Positions 12,439 through 22,921 of a DNA stretch of 60,000 nt are shown piece after piece. The first letter of the stretch is position 1. Each line of letters opens with the position of its first letter. The notes below the pieces were generated by a model. It saw only the letters and a list, made by a program, of their open reading frames with translations, was not told the DNA's origin and did no database searches. A program made the translations under genes and the position numbers. The stretch is taken from the NCBI GenBank assembly GCA_009760855.2, contig WPIO01000001.1, positions 4,952,501 through 5,012,500 of the forward strand. The letters are read 5' to 3'. Source of the stretch: Cristatella mucedo. Lineage: Eukaryota; Bryozoa; Phylactolaemata; Cristatellidae.

Positions 12439-13252
12439 TCGATCGCACGGGGCATGCCGTTTCTGAGTCAAATGCATCAACTCGAGCCATCCAGTGCTAT
12501 ACATCTGAGCTGCTACATTAGCAGCTTTCACCTGACAGATGTGCACCCTAGAGCATAGCATATCGTCGTGATCCAGGACTTAGGGTCTTCCTTTTTTCTC
12601 TGGACATACTTTACCGTTGGCAGCTCAGTTGCACTGCAAAAGCACTCCTTGTAGCAGGATTTTTGCATCCTGTCGGTTTCGATCTTTGTCTTGTATTGGC
12701 TGATGCCCTACTGAACTCGACCACAATGGTCCAATTGTGATGTATCTATTGATCTGCCCTGGCTTCTGGAAATACTTGGGCATACCGGGTATCTGTGTTC
12801 TCGTATGTGAGTCCTGGAGGCATGCCTGTAGTACCCTCAGGCCAGTGGGGTGCTGCAACATTAACAACTATGCGACCGAGTCAAACTGTCTGGAGGGGCG
12901 TGCAGACAGTCGATCGTGTTTGCTATACATACGGTTACATGGCACAAGTATAGCTATTTCTGAATGAGTATGCTGGTGTCTATTCGGCCATGTCCAAGCA
13001 TTAGGCAAGATCTCTTCAAGTTTCAGAAAACCTACAATAAGTTAGGCATCACACCTGCTAAAAAGTCAGCATTTGTTTGCTCACTCAAAAGTTACGAATA
13101 CAAGAAAGCATGCGATGAGCTTTGAGCCTTGCTTCTGTAATAAGTTTGGCATCACGACGCTTGAAGTAATAGCAATCCAGTCGGTTGATGTCATAGCTAT
13201 CCAGCGGGAACAGTGCTAGCCGAGACCAACGGTAGCATTCGGCAAGCAGCAC

Positions 13253-13258
13253 AATAAA
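13253..13258 (+). terminator. Candidate PSMG1 polyadenylation signal AATAAA
   Basis: First canonical hexamer downstream of the PSMG1 stop on the sense strand; AT-rich and T-rich DNA follows. Transcript data would be needed to prove use. Confidence 0.45.
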
Positions 13259-13692
13259 GAACATATATTACATTGATGTGTTTTATTTTCATGTTTTAAG
13301 TGATATCGCTTAAGTGATTAGCTTGAATTGGGCCGAGTTTAATAGATGGCCAGCTCGACCATATGGCAGGCGTGTAGGTTCTCCTTTGATAGAATCTTTC
13401 CTCCAGCGTTCTACTTGTATTCAGTCTCAAGTGTGGGAATGTGAGGTTTGCAGTCAAGTTCTAGAATCTGGATGCCCTAAACACTATTCCTGGTACTTTT
13501 CGGATGAATCGTAATCACCCAGTCAGCTGATATTTAGCCAATTGCTGCTATGACAAGCCTGAGAAATAAGCTATGCCATTACAGCGTTTTTGTCGACGCT
13601 CTGTATGACCCATTAACATGATTACCAGCGGAAAGTTGCTGCTAAAACATCTGGGTATTGTTATACTAGGCCGGTGCCTGAATTCGACTCAA

Positions 13693-13860
13693 ATCAAGCT
13701 GGTTTGGACCACTGGTTAAGGTTCTCGGCCCGACCAAGGTCAAGGCGATAGCATTTGAAGACCGAGGTCATGAGCTCGAGCCCCGTGACATATGTGAAGC
13801 ACCTGAATAGAGACAAAGTCTCAGGGCGCTATGCAAATGGATTGTACACAGACACACAAT
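13693..13860 (+). mobile_element. tRNA-derived SINE
   Basis: The head has a Pol III A-box-like GGACCACTGGTTAAGG and a B-box-like GAGCTCGAGCCCC. The tail (GAAGCACCTGAATAGAGAC ... AGGGCGCTATGCAAATG) is shared with the SINE copies at 28812 and 47722 and resembles the tail of LINE family 2. Confidence 0.75.
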
Positions 13861-13994
13861 CACATATACATATATATTATAAATAGTAGGTACCTGGTAT
13901 TAGCCTAACCTAAAACCAAGATATTTATTCGAGAGAGAACTAAAATTTGCACCGCACTATGGTAATGAGTATGAATGTATGTATGATAAATGTA

Positions 13995-13999
13995 AACCT
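13995..13999. repeat. Target-site duplication, left (AACCT)
   Basis: Direct match to 19760-19764, exactly abutting the outermost terminal bases AGTATT. A 5-bp match can occur by chance, but its position at both ends supports integration. Confidence 0.55.
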
Positions 14000-14119
14000 A
14001 GTATTATTGTTTTGAATGTTATGTAGCCTAAGGCTCGGGCTCTACACATCAACAATCACACTCGGTTCGATTGTCGCTAGCTCAAGACCTTCGTCTTGAT
14101 AACATTCAAAACAATACTA
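14000..14119. repeat. Left terminal palindrome of copy 1
   Basis: Outer arm TATTGTTTTGAATGTTAT and inner arm ATAACATTCAAAACAATA pair with each other. Inside are further self-complementary parts (CAAGACCTTCGTCTTG; CAACAATC with GATTGTCG). The whole sequence is a diverged inverted copy of 19634-19759. Confidence 0.85.
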
Positions 14120-14189
14120 ATCTACAAATTTAGTGAAAATATAGTAATTTTTACTTTTCCAGGAAAACTTTAAACTTATATAGGAAAGC

Positions 14190-14594
14190 GGCAGATCTAA
14201 GAAAAAATTATGTTGTACAAAGATATGACGAAATCATTCAATGTAATACTAAAATTAGGGCATGTCTAACAAATCTAACAAAAATAAGATACATAATCGA
14301 AGTTATAAACATAGTAATAGCCTTAGGAGTAACAATTTCAACTACTTACATTCAATCATTTCCTGATATTACTCATGTAGTCTCTTACTAACCGCAATGA
14401 TGGTAGCAGTTGACGGAGTTCTAGCTGAAATCGACAAACATGAGCGAAATACTCTAGAATCAAATTCAAAATTTATGTTTAAGATGACATGCTTTACCTG
14501 ATGAAGTAATTACAAAAGAAGAGTTTAAAGATATTATAATGGAACGCTCACAAAGAGAAGCTACTCCTGTTTACTTACTTGTAGTTCTTCTCTA
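14190..14594 (+). pseudogene. Unknown element protein with hydrophobic segment (decayed)
   Basis: No start codon is left. One frame is open from about 14190 to a stop near 14392 and includes a lysine-rich helix followed by a hydrophobic segment (IIEVINIVIALGVTIST). Coding resumes in other frames (LLTAMMVAVDGVLAEIDKHE, then ALPDEVITKEEFKDIIMER) to a stop at about 14594. It is the only clear plus-strand gene of copy 1 and lies next to the left palindrome. A small membrane or coiled-coil protein is likely. No homologue was seen in the part of copy 2 within the window; that copy's far end is outside. Confidence 0.5.
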
Positions 14595-14788
14595 ACAAAA
14601 CTTTATAACATAATTGACCTAATAACGTAACTGGTTGGTCATTCATTACCATTATTCTAACAATAATATGTTTAGTTAAACTCCATATCAGATCTGTAGC
14701 TTTTCTTCTCTTTTCATCTTCTCCCTCACCTGGTTCTAATAAATATCTGACAGTTCTCCAAGTTCTAATAATTTTCCTTGTTCTACTT
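14574..14788 (-). pseudogene. Unknown element protein fragment
   Basis: Open minus-strand frame with TWRTVRYLLEPGEGEDEKRR followed by a mostly hydrophobic stretch (HIIVRIMVMND) and ending near 14574. Its 5-prime side is cut by the LINE fragment at 14790-14982. No recognised family and no match in the visible part of copy 2. Confidence 0.4.
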
Positions 14789-14789
14789 C

Positions 14790-14982
14790 TCTATGGTAGG
14801 TGTCATATTCCAAAGCGACCTCTCGTTAGACGACCATATCAGCTCCTCAGTCAAATCCGCCTATTTTCAGCTTCATAACATTGCTAGAATTCGGGCTTGT
14901 TTAGATAAGGATACCACGTCCAAGTTAGTTCATGCATTCGTGACATCCCGTCTCGACTTCTGCAACTCACTGCTTACGGTAT
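14790..14982 (+). mobile_element. Internal fragment of LINE family 2 embedded in copy 1
   Basis: About 190 bp nearly identical (roughly 94% by eye) to 42528-42712 of the full LINE copy, encoding SLDDHISSSVKSAYFQLHN. Both ends stop inside the LINE coding region. There is no LINE 3-prime tail, A-run or obvious target duplication, so it is not an ordinary retrotransposition product. It interrupts the gene at 14985-15277. Confidence 0.85.
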
Positions 14983-14984
14983 AA

Positions 14985-15277
14985 CCAGATATTTCTCCAG
15001 GAGTATCTAGAAGTGCATCAACTTTTGCTCTAACTCTAAATTCAAGATTATATGTTACACTTACTATTCCAGAACTAATTACTTTTTGCGCTTCAATGTT
15101 ACACTCATCAAAATAAAATTTCTTAACAGAGGTATCTGTCATTATTGAGATGCATGAGTCAAGTGATTGCTGATCGTAGTCAGTCATTCTAGATTTAACA
15201 AGGTAGTCTACGTAGGATTTTAGTAGAGTAGCAGATGTTGCTATATTGGGGTCAGTAATGTCTGTAGTTGTTGCCAT
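14985..15277 (-). pseudogene. Conserved element protein F, truncated copy
   Basis: Starts MATTTDITDP and contains LLKSYVDYLVKS, YDQQSLDS and VDALLDTPGEISGY. It aligns along its length with the gene at 50933-51441 of copy 2 (KAYVDYLVKS, YDQQTLDS, TPGEISGY). After GEISGY the LINE fragment replaces the C-terminal third, which in copy 2 is rich in Ala and Thr. The start is preceded by the motif TTATTATAGGAAATG. Function unknown; conservation in two diverged copies and a regular gene position suggest a virion or DNA-associated protein rather than noise. Confidence 0.7.
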
Positions 15278-15612
15278 TTCCTATAATAACTTAAATTTAA
15301 AGAATTACAATTGAGTGACAATCTGAACTCCTTGTTTAGTTTTTGGGGACTTGATTTTTCATCTGATTCTGACAACATTGTATTTATTTCACTACGACAT
15401 TCCATTAGTTTATCATGTGTCTCACTAATTTCTATAAGAATACTAGTGAACGAACAATCTAGATCTGGAATAAGTTTATCTAGTGAGTGCTTAACAATCC
15501 TTTTATGAACTCCTTTGGAACAGAACTTTTGAGTTTTTGTAAACAAATTTTTAAGTGCCATATCTCTTGACTGTTCACAACTAAGAATTCTAGAAACCAA
15601 TTCTATATACAT
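15241..15612 (-). CDS. Small conserved element protein E
   Basis: Helical, charged protein with SRILSCEQSRDMA near the start and LIPDLDCSFTSILIEISETH in the middle. Copy 2 has two tandem relatives, at 50338 (SCEQSREMA, LIPDL) and 50626 (SRILSCKKARKLA). The conserved Cys in the SC(E/K) motif and the predicted helices suggest a small structural or DNA-binding protein, but no family is recognised. The C-terminus after about residue 90 differs from the copy 2 proteins, probably through a frameshift. Its 3-prime end overlaps the start of gene F. Confidence 0.6.
   Translation of the reverse strand: MYIELVSRILSCEQSRDMALKNLFTKTQKFCSKGVHKRIVKHSLDKLIPDLDCSFTSILIEISETHDKLMECRSEINTMLSESDEKSSPQKLNKEFRLSLNCNSLNLSYYRKWQQLQTLLTPI
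15278..15292 (-). promoter_or_regulatory. Start-proximal promoter-like motif (TTATTATAGGAAATG)
   Basis: Directly upstream of the ATG at 15277. One of about a dozen related AT-rich motifs at start codons of both element copies. Confidence 0.5.
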
Positions 15613-15649
15613 AAATGATTTTTATAATTCATCTTGTTTGTTTACGTAA

Positions 15650-16072
15650 TTGTGATCTACTTCTTCTTTAAAACAAAATGCTTGTTCATAACCTTCATCA
15701 TCTGGATTATAATCTGGATCGTCTTGAGTTATCGTCATCTTCTGTTTCAGATTCATCCAGTTCAATATAATAACAATCTTCACTTTCATCTTCTACTTAA
15801 TCTTCAGTTTCTACTTTAATTTCTTCTTCAATTTTGTTGACTCATTCTATAGTAGTAAAATTTTATTATTAAAATAAAATTATTCCAGCTTCTTTCAAAA
15901 TTAACTCTTCTTTAGCATTCTCATATTCCATCACTATTTTTAATTCATACATCTCATTTGTTATCTCTCGTAAATCATGTTTAACTTTTACTTTTATTTC
16001 TGGTTTTGGCAATGAACAATCTTCTACTTTTCGTTTAGGCATCCATATAAATATTTTAAAATTACTATTCAA
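15650..16072 (-). pseudogene. Basic-acidic element protein D (NLS plus acidic tail)
   Basis: N-terminal part (15869-16072) contains MPKRKVEDCSLPKPEIKV, where PKRKVED looks like a classical nuclear localisation signal. After frameshifts the region 15650-15860 encodes an acidic tail (LDESETED, DDPDYNPDDEG). Copy 2 keeps the acidic tail fused to its polymerase remnant (SEDPDYIPESESE at 50058-50300). A nuclear, acidic, chromatin- or histone-interacting role is a guess. Confidence 0.55.
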
Positions 16073-16093
16073 TACATTTTCTACCAGTCTCTT

Positions 16094-19000
16094 TTATTCT
16101 GTAGTGATCATAAGCGAGCGAATGAATACTACAGTCGAACCAGTATCGTTTAGAGTCAGAAGCAGATAATGCTTTCTTAGATGTGTGATAGTGTAAATTT
16201 GAAGATTTATTGTTTGTAATCTAGATTGAGTACAATATACACCCAAACCAGTTCTAAGACAACCAAGGTAATCAGAATGAGACAAACATTTCTTAACTAC
16301 TTCTTTCTTAGTTCCTTTTGCTTTCTTTGCGGACGATTTAACTTTTATTTCATCACTTGTTGACATTGCTATCTGCATAGAGTACAGTTTTGGTCTTAAA
16401 AAGACGCCTTTATCAAGCACAACAGACTTTTCCATCGTATATCCTTTCTCATCTTTGATACAATCTTTTGTTAGTGGATCAATTGTATATTTTTCTGAAA
16501 TTTCATCTTTAAATTTTCCTAAGCTACCCTTATTCTCTTGCATCATCTTCTCGAATCCTTCTAACTTCCATATTTCTTGATTTTTAGGATAATCAGATAG
16601 ATCAAGATATTCTAAATAATTTGAAAAATCTTTGTAAGCATGATATGTCTTTATCTTCATAACTAATGAATCTGTATCAGTGTAAGCAAGTGTTAGTTTG
16701 TCAGCATAATAATCTTTCATAGTATTAAAATAAAAATCTTGCATTATTAACATTGACATTTCTAAAATAGCAAATCCTAAATAAATTTGTTTATTAAGAC
16801 AAATATCTGCGTTTGTTGTTTCTACTTCATCTAAATCTTAATTGAATAACCTTCTGTCTTTAAATCTTGCACTTATAACTCTCTTATCAGATAAAGTAAT
16901 ATCATCTTCAAATTTTAAGTCAAATAACTCTATTTTAACTCCTTCTCTAACATTCTCCATTGTCTTACCAAATAATGCATTCTTTTTTTTAACTTATAAT
17001 ATTCCTTTTCACAATCATCTTTTTCTTCCTTTGTGCAATATTATTAAGAACATAACCGCTAAGCCAATTGCTCTGGGAAAAACTGATTACCCTAATTATC
17101 TTAGTTAACACATAACCCCTTTCCAAAGCAATCTGCAGATTTCTGTAATGAATAACATACTTTACCTTTGGTTTTAAATTAAAAATTAGTTTCTCTACAT
17201 TACTTTTATAGTCAGTTGTATTCTTCTTCTCATCTTTAACCAAAGTACTCTCTTGGTATTTTGAATATTCTTCTATTGCAACTTTCCTCTTAATAGGTAG
17301 AAGAGTATAATCTGAGTAAGTATCATGTAATTCTTTTGGACAATGCATATCAACCTCAAAAGCATAACAAATATCTGAATTTTTTTATCGATAGTATCTT
17401 TTTCTTTGTAAAATAATCAATCTGTTTCTGATCTAAGAATCTAAAATTACTTGTTGGTAAGAATTGTGTCATTGCTGTTGCATAAAGAGAATTAGCGTCT
17501 ACATTAAGTAACCAACTCTTATCTTTTGTCTCATCAAAATTAGAAGCCATTTCATTATTTGCTTTAACATTCCTGCAAGATGCCTGTGTAATTCCTCCTC
17601 GTATAGCACTCTCGAAAAAGTCAAAATTTTCAAAACTTGTTAATAAATCTAATCTAACTTTTGAATATCTCAAACCAGCACACCAAGTTAAACCAGGAGC
17701 AGTAAGGAAATTAATTGGATCTAGACAATCAATTATTTATGAAAAATGTCTAACATTTTTAAACACATCTGCTAGCAAAAGAACATCAATAGTAAGTTAA
17801 ATATCACTACACTTTTTAAGGTATTTTCTTTGGTTGGGTCTATCTTTCTCATTAAATTCCAAACTTTTAGTGCTCTCATATTCTTTTTCACCAAGACAAT
17901 CATCATCTAAACTACTATAAAAACTCTATCTGGCAATATTTTTTCTTTTAATTTGAGAATGAATTGACATATTCATGGGGAAGAATTCCTTTTTCTGTTA
18001 ATAATTCAAATTCTTCTTCATTTAAAATCGAAAAGTATTTTCTAGTATACTCCATAGTTTTACCAGACTTAACAACATTCTTAACTAAATCTGCCAAACC
18101 CTTATTAAATATTTGACGTGAATATCTAAAACTCAATGAGCCTATTTCTATATTGATATATTTCTCTATATTGTTCGCTATAGCATTCTTTTTTTAATTT
18201 TTGGTTGTGAAACTCTTGTACTAATAGGTGAATCTCGTATCCTTTTAAGTTATGAATAAAAATAGGCAATTCAAATCTGTCAGCAATGATACTAACATTT
18301 AGATAACAACGGGCATGTGCTGCTCCACGATATTTACCAGTAAAGTGATAATGATCTAGAACTTTATCTTTGTTTAAATCTGAATTGCAAATGTAACAAG
18401 TAGTAGCAGAATTAAACTCTATTCTCATCTTCTGTCACATTACTGTAATTAAATTTCTCATATTTAGGAAGAATCTCGTTCAACTCTTTCTTAATAGAAT
18501 CAACTTATTCTAAAAAGCTCTTAAGTAATTCTCTAACATTACTTGCTACATTAAACAATTTAAAACTTCTTGTGCTACCATTACGATCAATAATAGTATA
18601 CGCTCCAGAGTAAGGTATTTGTTTTTGAAGAGAACCCTGTGGAATCGTCTTTGTCAGTCTTTCTTGCATTAGTAAGTAAGCATTCAAAATCTGCATAAGC
18701 AACGCAAGGACACCATAAGGTTTTTGAGTATTCTCTAAAATAGCAAAGATTACCAGTTCCGTCTTTTCTATCTTTTGCTTTTGGCATTTTTATTTTTGAT
18801 TTTCCATCGTTTCCTTTCTTACAAGCTTCGATATGAAAAAATCTAATCTGTACTGAGAATAGCATGGCATAGGTAAATATCTACCTCCAAAACGGCGTCT
18901 AAACTAAGTAAACTTTGCACATAAAGCATTAATTCCAGCTAAGCTCCAACTAGAACCTTTCTCTAACCATCCTTTAACTCTTTTCTTGAAATAAGCAAAT

Positions 19001-19119
19001 TGCATTCTAATTATTTTATCAATATCTGAAATTCTATTTATTTTTGTATTGCTTACTCGAGCGAAAGGCTGATAGTTATAAGCGCCATTTTCAGATTCTA
19101 GAATAGGAGAAACAGTCAT
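16094..19119 (-). pseudogene. Protein-primed type family B DNA polymerase, copy 1 (decayed)
   Basis: Replicative polymerase of the Polinton/adintovirus class. From the N-terminus: NYQPFARVSN region (18904-19119); Exo I motif YADFE (about 18680); an endonuclease VII-like Cys/His finger (CYICNSD, LDHYHFTGKYRGAAHARCYLN) at 18300-18400; Exo II NLKGYE; palm motif A region NVDANSLYATAM near 17490; finger region HYRNLQIALERG near 17140; motif B region NALFGKTMEN near 16960; motif C YTDTDSL near 16665; then the thumb. At least six frameshifts or stops split it. Compared with copy 2, about 170 residues between the N-terminal part and the first zinc-finger-like motif are deleted near 18880. It is the better preserved copy at the catalytic centre. 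Confidence 0.88.
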
Positions 19120-19149
19120 TGTAATTTTATATTAGTTTTAATTATTTCT

Positions 19150-19515
19150 CTAATTAGTCTTTAAATCTGTGCTTGTTCTATCGAATAGTCTATCAAAGTC
19201 AATTTCGTTTCTCTCTAAGCCCACATATTCATAATCCATAAACTTACCATAAGATGAAGCACGACCTAAAAACCAACCTGTCTCTTGAATATTAATTAAT
19301 CTTCTAGCTTCACTCTCAAATGACCACTACTTATTCTGTATCTCTTTCTTATTAAAGGAGATATCTACTGTTGTAATAGGTGTTATTTGAAGGCTAGCTA
19401 TCATATTATCTAAACTTATCTTTGAAAAAGGATGTTTTGGTTGAAGTCGTTCTTTTTTTTCTTCTTCTTTAACACGTCTTGCATGATCACTACATTTTTC
19501 ACCCTTCCGCCTCAT
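19150..19515 (-). pseudogene. Element protein A, first gene next to the terminus (copy 1)
   Basis: Starts MRRKGEKCSDHARRVKEEEK and, after a stop and frameshift near 19325, continues RLINIQETGWFLGRASSYGK and ends with FDRTSTDLKTN. The same protein is intact in copy 2 (47277-47663). It lies between the terminal palindrome and the polymerase in both copies. See the copy 2 entry for its possible role. Confidence 0.75.
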
Positions 19516-19633
19516 AAAAACAGCATTTTTCTGAGAAATTTGTATCGGATTTGAAAATTTCTTGAAATCAAAATAAATAATTAAAAAAAATGAATTACTG
19601 TAGTATATACCAAGTTTGTAAAGTATACCTTAA

Positions 19634-19759
19634 AGTAGTATTGCTTTGAATGTTATGGAGACTAAGGTCTTGGGTGAGCGCGAGACAATCGAACGGAGTG
19701 AGATTGTTGATGTGCGGAGCCCGAGCCTTAGGCTACATAACATTCAAAACAATACTACT
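19634..19759. repeat. Right terminal palindrome of copy 1
   Basis: Inner arm AGTATTGCTTTGAATGTTATG pairs with outer arm CATAACATTCAAAACAATACT with one mismatch; the interior (ACTAAGGTCTTGGG against CCCGAGCCTTAGG) continues the imperfect pairing. It is the inverted counterpart of 14000-14119. Confidence 0.88.
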
Positions 19760-19764
19760 AACCT
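19760..19764. repeat. Target-site duplication, right (AACCT)
   Basis: Matches 13995-13999 and abuts the outermost base of the right palindrome. Confidence 0.55.
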
Positions 19765-20416
19765 GCATGTGCTTTGATCCATTACCAACTTCCAGCGCTC
19801 CAACTCCGCTGCATCAACTATTGGTGACTCAGATGGCAGCAATTGATAGAATGATGATGCAGTTGATCTTATTAATTCTGGACACAAACCCTCGAAATGG
19901 GCTCGGTCGGCTTATTGGTGCAAGCATGAGTGTTGCTATTTCTATTTCCAGACAGAACTAGTCTTTGCCGACATGTGTACCAAACTCATTAAACAGAATG
20001 AGGAATAAACTAGCGTAATGCGGTATAAGTGGAGCTAGACTGGCATTTCAAATTTCACTGTCCGTGAAGTATTGGCCGTATTATTAGCTCATTGTGTAAG
20101 AATATAATAATGAGATGGAGGGGGATAAGGGCAATCGTGGAAGGTAAACATTCGTCAAGAGGTGCATCGTGGAGGGCCTATCTCCTACCTCCCAAACAAG
20201 GCAATGTTCCCACGATCAGTGGGGCGGAACAAGACATGGAGGAAGACTGACCGTGTAAAGTTCCTACGAGAAGGAAGAACAAGTAGACAGAAGCAGGTAG
20301 GAAACAAGACCCGAAAACCCAGCTTTATGGACCTTCATCCTTTGGCTCATCGCTCGGATTCCTTCCTCAGGCTTCTTATCTTGCCGCCTGCTCTTCTGAA
20401 AAGAATTTAATCGTTC
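19765..20416. other. Spacer, no gene recognised
   Basis: Short open frames only, with no recognisable family. Lies between virus-like copy 1 and the hAT-like element. Confidence 0.5.
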
Positions 20417-20424
20417 CTCCGACC

Positions 20425-21402
20425 CAGTGGTCGGCAAACTCTTCGAACTGCTAGGCCATTTCTGGAGGTCACGACGGCACACCAGGCCAGAAGAAGCCAC
20501 GCCTACCTCGCAGGTGGGCGTAGTAAAGTGGGCGTAGTAAAGTGGGCGTAGCCAGACGGAAGAACACCGTCGCAATAGGCGGCAATTCTAGCGGTAGACA
20601 TTTACCTTCCGAGTCAGGCGCTTCCGCCACGTACAAGCGCATGGATGAGTTCTAAAAAGCAAACACGGGGGCCACAGCTTGAGCTGCAGCCAGCAGCAAT
20701 GAAAGGGAGCAAAACCGCGACCGAAATTCAATTTGGCCGGATCCAGCAATGAATAACTAGGGGGAGGCGTTAAGCCGGACTGGAGTACTAGCAAGGTCGG
20801 ATCTGGCCTAAAGGCCGGAGTTTGCCGAGCTCTGGTCGAAGTAAAGTACTTACTGAAGCGGTTCCTGCCGTAGTCTGTCTCAACCCTGAAGGTTTGCTCG
20901 AATCGGTCGTGGAGGGACCCACCAGGCCCCCCCCCCGCTTGACGTCACGCCCTGACGGTCGGAACGTCTTCCGCTGCCCTTCCCTGCCTTAGTAACCGTA
21001 CGCTGTTCCTCTCTCCACTCTCTCACTTGCGCACCCATTTGCACTCGTTAACACTTTCTGGCGCAAATCCATCATGGCTAAGGGCTGCCGCCGCTAGCCG
21101 TTCGCAAAGCAAAGTCGGTTCAAAAATCATACTACGAAAAGCGAGAAGCAACATGAAGCACAATAACAGCTAGCTCTCAACTCAAAGCAAAAAGCGGCCG
21201 AGAGATGTCTCGTGCCTCGAAAACTCGTTATTTGGAATACTCTTAAGTCAAAGTACCTCTACAGTGAAGGGGAAAGAAAACCACGACAACTTAATCAGGC
21301 CACATCCATCAATAAAGAACTAATAAATACTTTGCTGCCAGGCCGGACTGGAGCACTAGCTAGGCCAGATCTGGCCTAAAGGCTGGAGTTTGCCGACCTC
21401 TG
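20425..21402. mobile_element. hAT-like non-autonomous DNA element
   Basis: Begins CAGTGGTCGGCAAACTC and ends with the inverted GAGTTTGCCGACCTCTG, the terminal pattern of many hAT elements. Flanking 8-mers CTCCGACC (20417-20424) and CTCTAACC (21403-21410) match at 6 of 8 positions, fitting the 8-bp hAT target duplication. No transposase is coded. The 3-prime terminal 62 bp occur twice in direct orientation (20773-20834 and 21341-21402), so the element probably contains a nested copy or an internal duplication. It includes a 14-bp tandem repeat (GTGGGCGTAGTAAA) at 20514-20556. Confidence 0.7.
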
Positions 21403-22915
21403 CTCTAACCAAACTCAAATGCTTGGGTTCTTATGCTCTTAAAGACTGTACCTTACTCCCCCATTGACGTTAAGACATTCACCGACTTGACGTTAGGGGG
21501 AGAGTAAGCTAACAAAAAGTAAGCTAATAAAAAGAAGCTAACAACCCCACACTTCCGAACAGTGTATTTGTTCCGTCCATTTGAATAGTCCTTTTAGAAT
21601 AAGATTTCGTTCTCAGGGCTAATTGCAAACGGTTTACTATTATCATTGTGATAATGACATTTACTTTTTGGCTTCCATGGCGTTAACGTAATTACTGAGT
21701 TTGGATATCCATTTCTATTTTGGGTACTGCAGATCTAATGACTACATCTTGCCGCTCGACTACGTAAGCAGCGGCTGCATAAATCCACAGATTTTTCTTG
21801 TGGGTGATTTTCTTGAGATGTCATTTGGAGACCCCCCGAAAAGAGGTAAAATTCTCTCTCGTAGAATTTCCCTCACTTTGGACCAATTTCTTTTGCTAAA
21901 GTTCGGTAACTCCGTCCAAGGAGACTCCGCCAGACCCTGCATATACGGACACGAAGCGCTGAAAGGCAGGAGGATCAAAGTATAGGTACAGCGGTGCATC
22001 GTCTGCATTGATTGAAAGCCTAGCTTATGATTGAAGATTATACTTGGTGATCGCTGGTATCAAATGCTACTTCAAGATCCGAGCTGAACTTGCAGAGACC
22101 CGATGGCTTCCATCAAGCTTTTTGCTCCCGTTCTCAGAAGAAATCGACTATTAATCGAGGAGCTCACCCCACGGGCAGTGAACGAGGGATCAAACTTGCC
22201 GTAGGCATGTTCTTGTAGCCACACTTACACTGGCTAATCTCACCACATTCATTTCTCGAACCCATCACTTAGTATGCCTCTTTGAGCATGTTATCCAAGG
22301 TCATGAACGAGCTGCTATAGATGATTTTCTACTCGAATAGGGATCATCCATATATAGCCAGCCTCGGGGGGGGGGAGGGCTAGCTTAATTTAATCTCATA
22401 CTCTAAGCATGAAGAACTGCCGCCTGTAACTCCACCGAGCTGTGCCATGCAGATCTGCGTTTGCTCTTTCCGATTGCAGAGCCTTCGTGTCCAGTTTCAC
22501 GGCGATATTAATAATAGCAATACAAATATTTATATTTTACTATTTGACACATATACGGTACCATAAGAGAACTAAAATCTTTCTGATCCTTCTCTGGCAG
22601 TTGAAGCCTGAAGGCGTTTTCGTGAGCAACACTTGCCATCATTGCCCCTGCTTCCGACGATAGCCAAGAGAAAACGCCAGTCTCTACTACCTGCCAGCCA
22701 AAAAATGGAACAAATTAAATACACGACTTTAAATTTGAACCTAGCTGGCCTCTTCGCTTATATGCCACAATAGTGGTGGGTGCTAAAGCAACATAGGGTT
22801 GGAGTGAAGGTGCAATGTCTTACAGCTGCTAGCCAGGCAACGGCTGAAAGAGAAGAGCCGCCAATCACAATCGCATGCATGGCACCAAGCAAAAAAGGAA
22901 GACCAAACACACTTA
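21403..22915. other. Spacer downstream of CUL5, no gene recognised
   Basis: Open frames at 21701-22008 on both strands have no recognisable family. G-homopolymer at 22364-22374. Confidence 0.5.
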
Positions 22916-22921
22916 TTTATT
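22916..22921 (-). terminator. CUL5: Candidate CUL5 polyadenylation signal AATAAA
   Basis: First canonical hexamer on the minus strand after the CUL5 stop, about 384 nt downstream. Confidence 0.5.

Larger units (their letters stand above)
12439..13994 (+). other. PSMG1 3-prime UTR and downstream spacer
   Basis: No coding region recognised. The first canonical AATAAA on + is at 13253-13258, about 815 nt past the stop. A SINE follows at 13693-13860, then the left flank of the virus-like element. Confidence 0.6.
14000..19759 (-). mobile_element. Polinton/adintovirus-type element, copy 1 (5760 bp, both ends present)
   Basis: AT-rich block with genes mostly on the minus strand. From the right end: small basic protein, decayed family B DNA polymerase, charged protein, two small conserved proteins, then short fragments on both strands. 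Both ends are inverted copies of one imperfect palindrome (14000-14119 and 19634-19759). The 5-bp sequence AACCT lies directly outside each end (13995-13999 and 19760-19764) and looks like a target-site duplication. Copy 2 at 47009 has the same gene order for the replication block. Capsid, protease and ATPase genes are absent, so this is either an internally deleted virus or a small replication-only derivative. Stops and frameshifts in most genes show it is dead. Confidence 0.85.

Noticed and set aside
13693-13860. tRNA genes at the A/B-box sequences (also 28812 and 47722)
   Set aside because: No acceptor stem or anticodon arm can be formed and each is followed by the same SINE tail.
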